Source: Acetobacter vaccinii
GTDB lineage: Bacteria; Pseudomonadota; Alphaproteobacteria; Acetobacterales; Acetobacteraceae
NCBI RefSeq assembly: GCF_008365315.1
Contig: NZ_CP043507.1
Span: 62,001-126,000, forward strand
Direction of reading: 5' to 3'
DNA length: 64,000 nucleotides
Within the stretch, counting starts at the first letter, position 1; every line of letters starts with the position of its first letter. The notes beneath the pieces are model-generated. The model worked only from the letters and a program-made list of their open reading frames with translations. It was not told the DNA's origin and searched no databases. A program made the position numbers and the translations under genes. This document shows positions 1-6,922 of this stretch, piece after piece.

Positions 1-65
1 ACACATCCTGAGGGTTAGATTATCAGGACTTGGCACACGCGCTGCACAAGTCTGTGGCCTATCCT

Positions 66-281
66 TTATATTTTTGTGTCAAGTATTTTTGTGAGCGGGA
101 GGAGGCCATTTAGCATGAATTCTGCTACAGTTTTTTTCAGGGAACCGTTGCAGATCGACCTTATCGTTACATAACATGGTTTGGTTGCATCATATCTGAC
201 GATGACGTCCGACGGCACCCCACGTTGAATAGCTATCTTCACTTCCTGAGATGTTCCTCGCAGAATAGAAAAATAGTTCAT
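66..281 (-). CDS. Small hypothetical protein (71 aa)
   Basis: Unrecognised protein. I chose the ATG at 281 because a strong ribosome binding site (AGAGGAG, 7-8 bases upstream) precedes it; the longer reading from 320 lacks one. The product is mixed polar/hydrophobic with no clear membrane segment or catalytic motif. It lies alone at the left edge, with no partner gene on the same strand within 240 bases. The strong binding site is the main reason to believe it is a gene; function unknown. Confidence 0.5.
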   Translation of the reverse strand: MNYFSILRGTSQEVKIAIQRGVPSDVIVRYDATKPCYVTIRSICNGSLKKTVAEFMLNGLLPLTKILDTKI

Positions 282-529
282 TAGTAAACTCCTCTGATTA
301 ACTGGTTGCAACACTTGCACAGACGACCGCTATGGTCTTGCTGATAGTCTGTTCATTTACAATCTATCAGGTATCTTGGTCTCAGCGCGGACAGACGAAC
401 CTGATACCCTGCCACCAGGAATATGGCCAGCGTCAGCCACACGCATTCATTTCTCCGGCGCGTATCGCGGTAGATACAGACGAATACGGCCACAGGTTTC
501 CTATCCCGGCGTTTGGAGGTCAGTGCGGC

Positions 530-760
530 CTAATCATCAATGAATACCGCGACAGCTACGCAGAGCGCCGATAGAGACGACAAGATCGCCGCGTAGCTAT
601 TAAAATGACCGGAAAGGTGATTGAGAGCCCCAACAAGGTGGCTCGTGGGGCGATCCATGGCGAGGTTTGCATTCTGCGCAGAAAGCCACCAAAGCCCACC
701 CGAAAATATTGCCACGAGAGCTCCTGCCGAACTGAATATTTTTACAAACAGTTTTCTCAA
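530..760 (-). CDS. Small predicted membrane protein (76 aa)
   Basis: Would start at a TTG (760), preceded by a purine-rich AAGATAAGA stretch. Two hydrophobic stretches are visible, roughly residues 8-27 (including VAIFSGGLWWL) and 58-74 (LSALCVAVAVFI), separated by a polar loop, so a two-pass inner-membrane topology is likely. This resembles small membrane proteins of plasmids and prophages, but I recognise no family. The weak start codon keeps confidence modest. Confidence 0.35.
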   Translation of the reverse strand: MRKLFVKIFSSAGALVAIFSGGLWWLSAQNANLAMDRPTSHLVGALNHLSGHFNSYAAILSSLSALCVAVAVFIDD

Positions 761-1025
761 TATCTTATCTTTTCTTCGGGGGTTTAGGTGCCAGTTACAG
801 TTAGGACAAGATAAGCCCGCTTATTCTCGGTGATGGTCCATTGGTCAGCGATCAAGTCCGTGTCATACTCACACTTGGCTCAGACAAACTGGATGACCTT
901 TTCCCGGCCGGGCAGGAGGCCAACGTTGGCGCCTTCATTCTTGTTATGCGCATCCAACACGGCAGGTCACAATTCGGAAACAGCGCTTCGTTCACAGCAG
1001 TATTCGAGGGTCTTGCATTCGTGGG

Positions 1026-1373
1026 TTACTCATTATTACGCCAGTAAGTTACGCCATTATCACACGAATAGGCCGTTTGAGATGGCGTCTTGGTGTCAGT
1101 GCTTCCAGACATAGCCGCCAGATGACCACTTGTCGTTAAGCCTACACCGCTAGTGGCGCCAACACTACTATAGCCTTCCTTATATGCTATAACTTTACAG
1201 TGATGCGCTACAGAAAAACTCTGCCATGCTTGTTGTTTTTCATTCAGTGCTTCTTGTTTTTCTTTCAGTCCATGATTGTTGTGGCCAAGCACAAAAACAA
1301 TCATGAGCATGAGGAAGCAGCACATGGTTAAAGCACTAAGACAAAGAAGAAATTTATAATAATATTCTATCAT
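1026..1373 (-). CDS. Single-pass membrane protein with C-terminal CDNGVTYWR motif (115 aa)
   Basis: The ATG at 1373 is chosen because AAGGAA sits 8 bases upstream; the longer frame to 1520 has no comparable signal. The protein has one N-terminal transmembrane helix (about residues 7-30), a short charged coiled-coil-like stretch with repeated KEKQEALNEKQ character, then a small domain with HHCK near the middle and CDNGVTYWR near the end. From memory, many small phage and plasmid proteins share this HHCK...CDxGxTYWR architecture; their function is unknown. The two conserved cysteines may pair outside the cytoplasm if the helix is a signal anchor (inference). Confidence 0.55.
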   Translation of the reverse strand: MIEYYYKFLLCLSALTMCCFLMLMIVFVLGHNNHGLKEKQEALNEKQQAWQSFSVAHHCKVIAYKEGYSSVGATSGVGLTTSGHLAAMSGSTDTKTPSQTAYSCDNGVTYWRNNE

Positions 1374-1684
1374 AACGGCGGTTCCTTTATAGTATGAACT
1401 ATGAAACTCGGGGAAAATGGGTCGGCCCGGCATCATCTCTAAACAAACGCAAATTATCTCAGTCTTGAGTAGGACTGAAAATTTCTCTCGCCACTTCGGC
1501 AGCAAGGTAGACCGTTTCACACTAATTGCATGGTCTTACCAATCAAAAGAAACGATCTCGATCATGTCCTCTTAGTCGTAGATTTCTAGTGTTGGGATCA
1601 TCCTAAATTGTGCTGCTGCTAAACGATGTGATTTTTCAAAACCATGTAGCAATCGCCGCAATCAACCACTCTAAATATGGGTGA
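1374..1684. other. No gene recognised
   Basis: About 310 bases between two minus-strand genes. I see no open frame with a convincing start, no RNA gene and no strong hairpin here. Confidence 0.4.
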
Positions 1685-1777
1685 TCAAAGTAACTGCATC
1701 TGGCTCACAACCTGCGCCGTTTCCAGCGTGCCGGATATTGTAGCGGTCTGATCGTCGGACAGGCTGATGTTCAGCAT
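1685..1777 (-). CDS. Very short ORF (30 aa), possibly a truncated gene
   Basis: An ATG at 1777 follows a good binding site (CGGAGAG, 5-7 bases upstream) and reads 30 codons (MLNISLSDDQTATISG...) to a TGA at 1685. It diverges from the resolvase gene across a shared palindrome, so it may be expressed. It could be a complete micro-protein or the 5' end of a gene whose remainder was lost. Function unknown. Confidence 0.35.
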   Translation of the reverse strand: MLNISLSDDQTATISGTLETAQVVSQMQLL

Positions 1778-1811
1778 GGTCACTCTCCGTTGCGTATGTT
1801 GTCATCATAGG

Positions 1812-1831
1812 TTACAGCTCCTGACCTGTAA
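1812..1831. promoter_or_regulatory. Palindromic operator candidate between divergent genes
   Basis: TTACAG, 8-base spacer, CTGTAA: a perfect dyad lying just upstream of the resolvase -35 box and over the probable promoter region of the divergent 30-aa ORF. The position suits a repressor site for either gene; the binding protein is unknown. Confidence 0.4.
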
Positions 1832-1837
1832 ACCAAG

Positions 1838-1867
1838 TTGACAAGAAAATATCTGCCGCGATATAAA
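1838..1867 (+). promoter_or_regulatory. Sigma70-type promoter of the resolvase gene
   Basis: TTGACA (1838-1843), 18-base spacer, TATAAA (1862-1867). Near-consensus boxes, 24 bases before the chosen start of the resolvase gene, giving a short leader. Confidence 0.55.
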
Positions 1868-1890
1868 AAAGTGTCTTACCGAACAGGGTT

Positions 1891-2496
1891 TTGAAATTGT
1901 CCGATTGTCCACAGGAGCCTATCCATCGTACGCTAATCGGATATGCCCGCGTGAGCACGAGCGACCAGAACAATCGCAGCCAGATCGACCGGCTGACCGA
2001 GTTTGGCGTCGAACCGGCTGCGATCTTTCAGGATAAGGCCAGCGGGAAGAATATGCATCGTCCCGGCTGGGAACACTGCTGGAAGGAGTTGCGTGACGGC
2101 GATATTCTCGTTGTCACGGCAATAGACCGGCTCGGCAGAGACCTCGTTGAGGTAGTACAGACGGTCAAGGCCCTGCACGACAAAGGTGTTGACTTGAAGA
2201 TTTTATCAATGAACCTCGACACACGGACGGCCACGGGGAGGCTGATTTTCTCGATTATTGCCGCGATGGCGCAATGGGAACGCGAGTTGATTGTGGAGCG
2301 GACGGTCAACGGTCTCGCTGCGGCGCGGGCGAGGGGCAAAACCGGAGGCCGCAAGGCCGTGTTGTCCGATGAGCAGGTGGTCGAAGCTATGGCGCGGATA
2401 CAGGCCGGGGAGAAATCAGCCGATGTTGCGGCAACTTATGGGGTGACACGGCAAGCCATCTACCGGCGCGCCAGAAACATGAGAAAGGAGCCGTAA
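1891..2496 (+). CDS. Serine recombinase (resolvase/invertase family)
   Basis: A 201-aa small serine recombinase. The N-terminal catalytic domain has the family signature IGYARVSTSDQN with the nucleophilic serine near residue 23, followed by DRLGRD and the long E-helix region ending RGKTGGRK. The C-terminal 45 residues form the helix-turn-helix that binds the crossover site (VAATYGVTRQAIYRRAR). Such enzymes resolve plasmid multimers or transposition cointegrates, or invert DNA segments. It starts at a TTG shortly after a near-consensus promoter; no ATG fits. A chain of tiny membrane ORFs follows directly. Its target site was not identified; the palindrome at 1812-1831 is a possible operator. 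Confidence 0.85.
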   Translation: MKLSDCPQEPIHRTLIGYARVSTSDQNNRSQIDRLTEFGVEPAAIFQDKASGKNMHRPGWEHCWKELRDGDILVVTAIDRLGRDLVEVVQTVKALHDKGVDLKILSMNLDTRTATGRLIFSIIAAMAQWERELIVERTVNGLAAARARGKTGGRKAVLSDEQVVEAMARIQAGEKSADVAATYGVTRQAIYRRARNMRKEP

Positions 2497-2501
2497 AACC
2501 A

Positions 2502-2678
2502 ATGATCGACAAGCAAACGACCGCAATTGCATGGAGATTCCTAGGCAATCACTTTGTCCTGATCGCCGCAATGATCGCAACCGTCATTTTCGGTGTCCCG
2601 AAAGCCTTCCACGCAGGGCAGGTTGCAGGGAAATTTAGTGCAGAATGGCTCTGTCAGACGTTAGGGATAATGGAATGA
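2502..2678 (+). CDS. Small membrane protein (58 aa)
   Basis: ATG at 2502 is 11 bases after AAGGAG located at the very end of the resolvase gene. The 58-aa product has one hydrophobic segment (about residues 17-33, including FVLIAAMIATVIFGV). Its stop codon overlaps the next start as ATGA (2675-2678), a sign of translational coupling. Too short for routine annotation, but spacing and coupling support it. Function unknown. Confidence 0.45.
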   Translation: MIDKQTTAIAWRFLGNHFVLIAAMIATVIFGVPKAFHAGQVAGKFSAEWLCQTLGIME

Positions 2679-2890
2679 CTGACACGAAAACGACCACACA
2701 AGTCCGTCGATTTTTGACGACCGATGTAGCAATACGATCTTCTATCGCTGGTAGTATGTCGGCATTCGCTATGCTGATGGCGTGGGCAAAGATGGGCAGT
2801 CTTCTTCTCGTCGGGTTTTTCTTCTTGATGGCTATAGCATTTATATTCTGTGTGATTTTAGCACCAGCGATCGAGGCAATGAGGAAATGA
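2675..2890 (+). CDS. Small two-pass membrane protein (71 aa)
   Basis: The ATG at 2675 overlaps the previous stop and is preceded by AGGGATAATGGA, so I prefer it to the in-frame ATG at 2645. The N-terminus MTDTKTTTQ is polar, followed by two hydrophobic helices (about residues 26-40 and 43-66). It overlaps the next tiny ORF by ATGA as well. The three coupled ORFs look like a small operon behind the resolvase; role unknown. Confidence 0.45.
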   Translation: MTDTKTTTQVRRFLTTDVAIRSSIAGSMSAFAMLMAWAKMGSLLLVGFFFLMAIAFIFCVILAPAIEAMRK

Positions 2891-2946
2891 CTGACACTCA
2901 GACGATCGTCACTAAAATCCAGGATGAGTTTCTAAACAGGGTTTAA
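2887..2946 (+). CDS. Tiny coupled ORF (19 aa)
   Basis: ATG at 2887 overlaps the preceding stop (ATGA). It encodes 19 residues starting MTDTQT, almost the same N-terminus as the preceding protein (MTDTKT). This suggests a truncated duplicate rather than an independent gene. Confidence 0.25.
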   Translation: MTDTQTIVTKIQDEFLNRV

Positions 2947-3047
2947 CCTAAGTATCCCGCATGATAGCGACTGCTGCCTATCTGCTTTACGAACAGGCAG
3001 GCAATCGCTCACTCAGCCTGCTCACGTCCGCGCCGCCGGTTATGATC

Positions 3048-3317
3048 CTACCCGAACGGGTTTCTCACCGGATGGGTCTTAAACCCCTCTGAGACCACGG
3101 GAGGCAGATCACTGCGGGCTTCCAGCACGGCAATGATTGCCTCCATCTGTGCTTTCAACAGGCGGGCCGCCTCAAGACCCACCTGATCCTCCCGGATCTC
3201 CAGACGGCCATACAGGCTGACATGATCGTCCGCATTCTCAAGGGTCAGACCATCCAGACTGACACTCTGCGCGCCCTCCCCAAAGGGCACAAAAACCTCG
3301 GCTGTGGGTCGGTTCAC
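3048..3317 (-). CDS. Conserved hypothetical plasmid protein (89 aa)
   Basis: Starts at a GTG (3317) overlapping the stop of the endonuclease gene as GTGA, with GGAG 8 bases upstream, so it is probably translationally coupled to it. It has an N-terminal beta-rich part (EVFVPFGEG, VSLYGRLEI) and a helical centre (GLEAARLLKAQMEAIIAVLEA). No family recognised. It is the last gene of the minus-strand operon that ends at 3048. It could be a partner or immunity-like protein of the nuclease, but nothing in the sequence proves it. Confidence 0.55.
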   Translation of the reverse strand: MNRPTAEVFVPFGEGAQSVSLDGLTLENADDHVSLYGRLEIREDQVGLEAARLLKAQMEAIIAVLEARSDLPPVVSEGFKTHPVRNPFG

Positions 3318-4204
3318 TGGGCGTTCTCCATCACATGGCGCAGTACCTTCCATCCCTCACGGATGAGCGTTTTCTGCAACTGGCGTAAAAGCCGTGCCTC
3401 CATCTGGTCTTCACTCCGGCCCCGCTCCCCGTAAGGGCTGGCCATGGCTTCAGGCAAAGGCATGGCCCGGTCTTTCACACTCTGGGCAATCCCCGGAAAC
3501 GGATCAATCCCGATCCGGGCCTCAAGGGCCGCCACACTCATCTGCTTACAGGACGGTGCCTGCGTATTGGTGCAGACATACGCCCCTGCCCCGTTGCGTT
3601 CGGGGTCATAGACCGCCTTCCAGCTCGCGGACGGCACCAGCACTTCCTGCCCGATTGCCTGAATCTGCCCCTCGAACAATGGTCCTGTCACCACATAGAG
3701 CGCCCCATCCCGCCGGGCGAGAGCGCGCACACCCATTTCCACCCCGGCCCAGATGCCCTGGTTCAACCGGGGGGTCTGTGGCACGATATTGCTCAGACTG
3801 AATGTCTCCTCCTGGGCCTCCAGACTGCTCGCATCCCCACTGGGCACCTGATGTCCCCGGTCATAGCCAGACCCCCTGTAGTCAGCCAGCCGTGCCCCAT
3901 CCCCGGCCGGGAGGCGGGTTTCCTCATGGAAATTATTGGTGCTGCGGCCAATGCGCTTCGCCGCCTCCACATCCTGCCGGGTCAGATATTCTGCCGCCCA
4001 GAGTGGTTCGTGCGCCAGCCCGGAGTGAAGAACCGCATAACCCCGGTTGCACAGCAGGACCGTGCGCGGGGCCAGCTTCGGGTTGAGCAGAACCGGCAGC
4101 TGATCCTCCGCCCCGAACTCGGGACAGCTGTCCTGCGCCAGGGCAGGTCCAGCGCCCAGAACCGTGCCCAGCACCAGCACCATCATGGTCACCCGACCCC
4201 GCAT
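3314..4204 (-). CDS. DNA/RNA non-specific endonuclease with signal peptide
   Basis: A 296-aa protein of the beta-beta-alpha-metal (NUC/Serratia nuclease) family. I chose the ATG at 4204 because AAGGAGAGG precedes it and the protein then begins with a clean signal peptide (MRGRVTMMVLVLGTVLGAG, cleavage near ALA-Q), implying export. The catalytic region is around YDRGHQVPSGD, with the general-base histidine in DRGH, then LSNIVPQTPRLNQGIWAGVE carrying the metal-binding asparagine. Such plasmid nucleases may act in conjugation or nutrient scavenging, or as antibacterial effectors. It lies in the operon downstream of a 71-aa and a 166-aa gene and overlaps the following gene by 4 bases. Confidence 0.85.
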   Translation of the reverse strand: MRGRVTMMVLVLGTVLGAGPALAQDSCPEFGAEDQLPVLLNPKLAPRTVLLCNRGYAVLHSGLAHEPLWAAEYLTRQDVEAAKRIGRSTNNFHEETRLPAGDGARLADYRGSGYDRGHQVPSGDASSLEAQEETFSLSNIVPQTPRLNQGIWAGVEMGVRALARRDGALYVVTGPLFEGQIQAIGQEVLVPSASWKAVYDPERNGAGAYVCTNTQAPSCKQMSVAALEARIGIDPFPGIAQSVKDRAMPLPEAMASPYGERGRSEDQMEARLLRQLQKTLIREGWKVLRHVMENAQ

Positions 4205-4290
4205 GGCCTCTCCTTGTGGTCTTGTCTGTCGTCTCATCAGACGTATCCTGCCCGCAGGCGTGCTCCGGTACAAGCCCCGTCCGGGCACTC

Positions 4291-4506
4291 TCATGCGGCC
4301 AGGTCCCGCAGCAGCCGGGACGCCCGCAAACCCGCGCGGGCAGCCTGCCGTCGCAAGTCCGCCTGCATGGCAGCTTTCAGACGCCCGGCGCGGACTTCAT
4401 CTTCAAGCACGGTTTTTTCTCGAAGGAGACGGCGGGCATTGCCCATCCGCCGCACAGAGGAAGCCCGGAACGGAACCGGGCGGACAACTGTCTCATCACG
4501 CATCAT
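4291..4506 (-). CDS. Small basic hypothetical protein (71 aa)
   Basis: ATG at 4506 has CGGAG 7-8 bases upstream. The product is very rich in arginine and alanine with long helical stretches (ARRLLREKTVLEDEVRAGRL, QAARAGLRASRLLRDL), so it may bind nucleic acid or form a coiled coil. It lies 43 bases after the 166-aa gene and 86 bases before the endonuclease start in the same direction. No family recognised. Confidence 0.55.
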   Translation of the reverse strand: MMRDETVVRPVPFRASSVRRMGNARRLLREKTVLEDEVRAGRLKAAMQADLRRQAARAGLRASRLLRDLAA

Positions 4507-4549
4507 GGTTTTTCTCCGAAAGGGGGCCGCTTTGCGGCCCTGATGTCAC

Positions 4550-5050
4550 TCAGAAAAGACTGGCCTGAACAGGGGGAGAAACAGCCTGTTCCACAGGAGG
4601 CAGGCCATGGCGGGCCAGAAGCTGACGCAACTGCGCCTGTTCCGCCGCATCCCGTTCCTGCACGCTGGCCCGCCGATACGCCGCCTCCAGCCCCCACTGG
4701 CGCACACGCTGGGCAAGGACGTGTTCAACATCACACCAGCAGAACTGTGCCTGCCCGTAACAGGGAGCGGTCACGATCTGGTGGATGAATGCCCAGCGCC
4801 CGGCCGCTGTGGCCCCATAGCGCTGGAAAAAGCCGTGTCGGTCCACGCAGGCGATAAACCCCCACATCTGGCTGATCTGCTGATAAAGCGGGGTGGTAAA
4901 CGCCTGCTCGGGCATCCCACGAGCCACGAAGGACAGAATGGCAATCCCCACGGTGGCTTTCTCCCCGGCACTCGCATGAGGGGTCGCGCAGAACTGCGTC
5001 GCCACGAGAGGTGGCAGACGCAGGCCCGGACACTGCACTGCAGCGCTCAT
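4550..5050 (-). CDS. Conserved hypothetical plasmid protein (166 aa)
   Basis: Starts at an ATG overlapping the stop of the upstream gene remnant (ATGA at 5047-5050), so it belonged to the same operon as the methylase/helicase gene. The product has several cysteines (near residues 8, 21, 68, 97, 104, 106), tryptophans and a charged helical C-terminus (ASVQERDAAEQAQLRQLLARHG). No domain is recognised; homologues are probably confined to plasmids carrying the same large methylase/helicase gene (inference from context). Confidence 0.6.
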   Translation of the reverse strand: MSAAVQCPGLRLPPLVATQFCATPHASAGEKATVGIAILSFVARGMPEQAFTTPLYQQISQMWGFIACVDRHGFFQRYGATAAGRWAFIHQIVTAPCYGQAQFCWCDVEHVLAQRVRQWGLEAAYRRASVQERDAAEQAQLRQLLARHGLPPVEQAVSPPVQASLF

Positions 5051-5170
5051 GCCGCCAGCCCCTGCGGGCAGGGACGATACGCCTTGTGGAAACGTCCGAC
5101 ATCGGGGAGCCCAGGGTAGGCTCCCCCACCCTGGGCCTCATCCACATGGAGCAGACGGGCCACCGCAATC
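5047..5170 (-). pseudogene. 3' remnant of a plasmid gene cut by the composite transposon
   Basis: Directly inside the left IS5 copy an open frame encodes about 40 residues (LQIAVARLLHVDEAQ... to ...CPQGLAA) and stops at 5047 with ATGA overlap to the next gene. No start remains; the frame runs straight into the IS end. It is the 3' end of whatever gene the transposon entered. The 5' part on the far side is the methylase/helicase gene ending at 17771, so this may be its C-terminus, though loss of some DNA in between is possible. Confidence 0.5.
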
Positions 5171-6343
5171 TGGAGGGATCGAAGAACCGTTGATTGATGT
5201 GCTTGGCGGGTAATTTCTGGCTTTTGGCGATTTGATTGACGGTTTTTGCGATGGCATCCGGTCTGCGTTTTGAGCAGATTGGGAGCTGTTACCCGCTTGA
5301 TAGCTACGCTGTGGTGCTGATCCGCTGCAGGAAGAGGAAGCGGATCATGGACTTTCCTGCATTGGACCGCTGGATATGGAGTGGCATGGGTTTGAGATGC
5401 GGCTTCTTCCTGTGAACCTTTGAGACAAAGCCATGCTTTTCCATGAAGTCTTCATTGGCTTTTGAGCGATACGCTGTATCAGCCCAGACGCTTGAGGCCG
5501 TATTGGTTTTATCCAGCAGCCCCTCTCTCAATCGCGCACCATCACTGGCGGCGGCATCCGTCGTCTTCCATTTTCGGATGAACCGAAACTTCCGATCGAT
5601 GGAGACGTGGGATTTGTAGCCAAAGAACGGGATGGCAAGATCGCTGGATGGCATGGTTCCATCATCCTGCTGCTTCGCCTTCGTGAACTTCAGCGTCCAT
5701 CGTGCATGCCTGTCCTTGTGCGACAGTTTGGATGGCTTGTCCTGCCAGTCTTCAGGAATACGGCCTGCTCGCAGATCCGCTTTCTCTGCGTTTGTATTGC
5801 GCTGCTTCGGAGCCGCTACGAGCGTGGCATCCAGGATCTGGCCTGACATCGGCAGATAACCAGCGCTGCGCAGGGTCGCATCAAAGCGCTCAAACAGTCT
5901 TTCAATGGCCCCCGCCTGTGTCAGGCGTTCACGGAACAGCCAGATTGTTTTGGCATCAGGCACCCGATCTGAAAGTCCCAGACCAAGGAAATGCATAAAG
6001 GAGAGGCGATCGTTGATGAGATACTCTGTCCGCTCATCAGACAAATTGTTGAGCGTCTGGATCACCAGGATCTTGAACATCAACACCGGATCAAACGGCG
6101 GTCGCCCGCCCTTGCTTCCATCTGAATAGGCCAGAGCCTTCTCCAGATCAGGGCGGAACACCTCAAAATCCACAGTCCGGGAAAACGCTTCAAGCTGATC
6201 GCCAAGACCGCTCAAACGAGCAAGCCGCTCTTCAACATCAAAGAAACCAGGCTGTTTCATTATTCATTCATCCACCCAATCACCACAGGAGGTATGGAAT
6301 CACAGATACGCACTCAAAACCATGGAGTTTTTAGAACCCTCCA
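5171..6343 (-). mobile_element. IS5-family element, copy 1 (internally deleted)
   Basis: 1173 bp, with terminal inverted repeats beginning TGGAGGG(A/T)TC(G/T)AA. It equals copy 2 except for a 123-bp in-frame deletion near the 3' end of the transposase gene. The deletion joins two short similar sequences (AGCGG followed by CGCATGG or ATCATGG in copy 2), consistent with slippage or recombination at a microhomology. Both ends are intact, so it could still be moved by transposase from copies 2 or 3. Confidence 0.8.
5304..6260 (-). pseudogene. IS5-family transposase lacking the catalytic Glu region
   Basis: 318 aa versus 359 in copy 2. The start (MKQPGFFDVEERLARL) and the DDE aspartates (for example in QILDATLVAAPKQ and the VWADTAYRSK region) are present. 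The in-frame deletion removes 41 residues after SNAGKSMIR, including RSRVEHVFADQK, the conserved R-x3-E-x6-K signature that supplies the third catalytic acid in IS5-family enzymes. A full-length but catalytically dead protein is therefore expected. Confidence 0.8.
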
Positions 6344-6476
6344 CGTGGCCCCAGTGGATGGCGTCCGGGTCGTGACCGAAGTGGTCGTCGGCCAGTTGCT
6401 GCAGCCGGGTCAACTTGAGGTGGATGGCGGCGGCGCGTGCGAGATAGGCATCGAGGGCGGTGGGCTGGGTGTTCAT
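6300..6476 (-). pseudogene. 5' fragment of an ICE-type small ORF fused into the IS end
   Basis: ATG at 6476 with AAGGAG 7 bases upstream. The first 45 residues (MNTQPTALDAYLARAAAIH..., DDHFGHDPDAIHWGHV) resemble a short conserved ORF that I recall from integrative conjugative elements and genomic islands of beta- and gammaproteobacteria. At 6343 the frame enters the IS and ends with an IS-encoded tail (EGSKNSMVLSAYL). It marks the original left neighbourhood of the RM locus and points to a proteobacterial island as donor. Confidence 0.55.
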
Positions 6477-6685
6477 CGCGGGGCTCCTTGGTTGGTGGAT
6501 GACACCACCATTCGCGCGCTGAATGATCAAGAAGCCAAGCTATCTGGGTAACGGCCATCAAAAATGGGATAACGGGGCCAGCAATTACCCCAATCGCCAC
6601 ACCGCTAAGCATGGCCATTTCAAGGTAGCTGCCACCGTGACCGTCTGGTAGACTGGTGACGATTTAAAACGACTATGATGCCTCT

Positions 6686-6922
6686 GTGAGTGCCAATGCC
6701 ATGAACGCCGAACCGTGGGTTACTGCCATCGATGTTGCCCGGCATCTGGGCGTGGTGAAGGACACCGTGTATCGCTGGCGGGAGCGCAAGGGGCTGCCCG
6801 CGCACAAGATCGGGCGGCTGTGGAAATTCCAGCTCTCCGAGGTCGATGAATGGGTGCGTGCCGGGGGTGCGGATGAAGACTGCAGCGCATCCGCTGAACA
6901 GAACAATGAGAACAACGTATGA
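6686..6922 (+). CDS. Excisionase-type helix-turn-helix DNA-binding protein
   Basis: A 78-aa MerR-like/excisionase (HTH_17) domain: WVTAIDVARHLGVVKDTVYRWRERKGLPAHKIGRLWKF-type core with the recognition helix around VKDTVYRWRERKG, followed by an acidic tail. Genes of this type often sit immediately before hsdM in Type I loci and probably control expression of the methylase operon. Its stop overlaps the hsdM start by 4 bases (6919-6922). A TATGAT box at 6674-6679 lies only 6 bases before the GTG start, so the message may be leaderless (inference). Confidence 0.75.
   Translation: MSANAMNAEPWVTAIDVARHLGVVKDTVYRWRERKGLPAHKIGRLWKFQLSEVDEWVRAGGADEDCSASAEQNNENNV

Noticed and set aside
3394..4788. Several long plus-strand open frames opposite the endonuclease region
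   Set aside because: They are shadows of GC-rich minus-strand genes, proline/arginine/histidine-rich and without binding sites.
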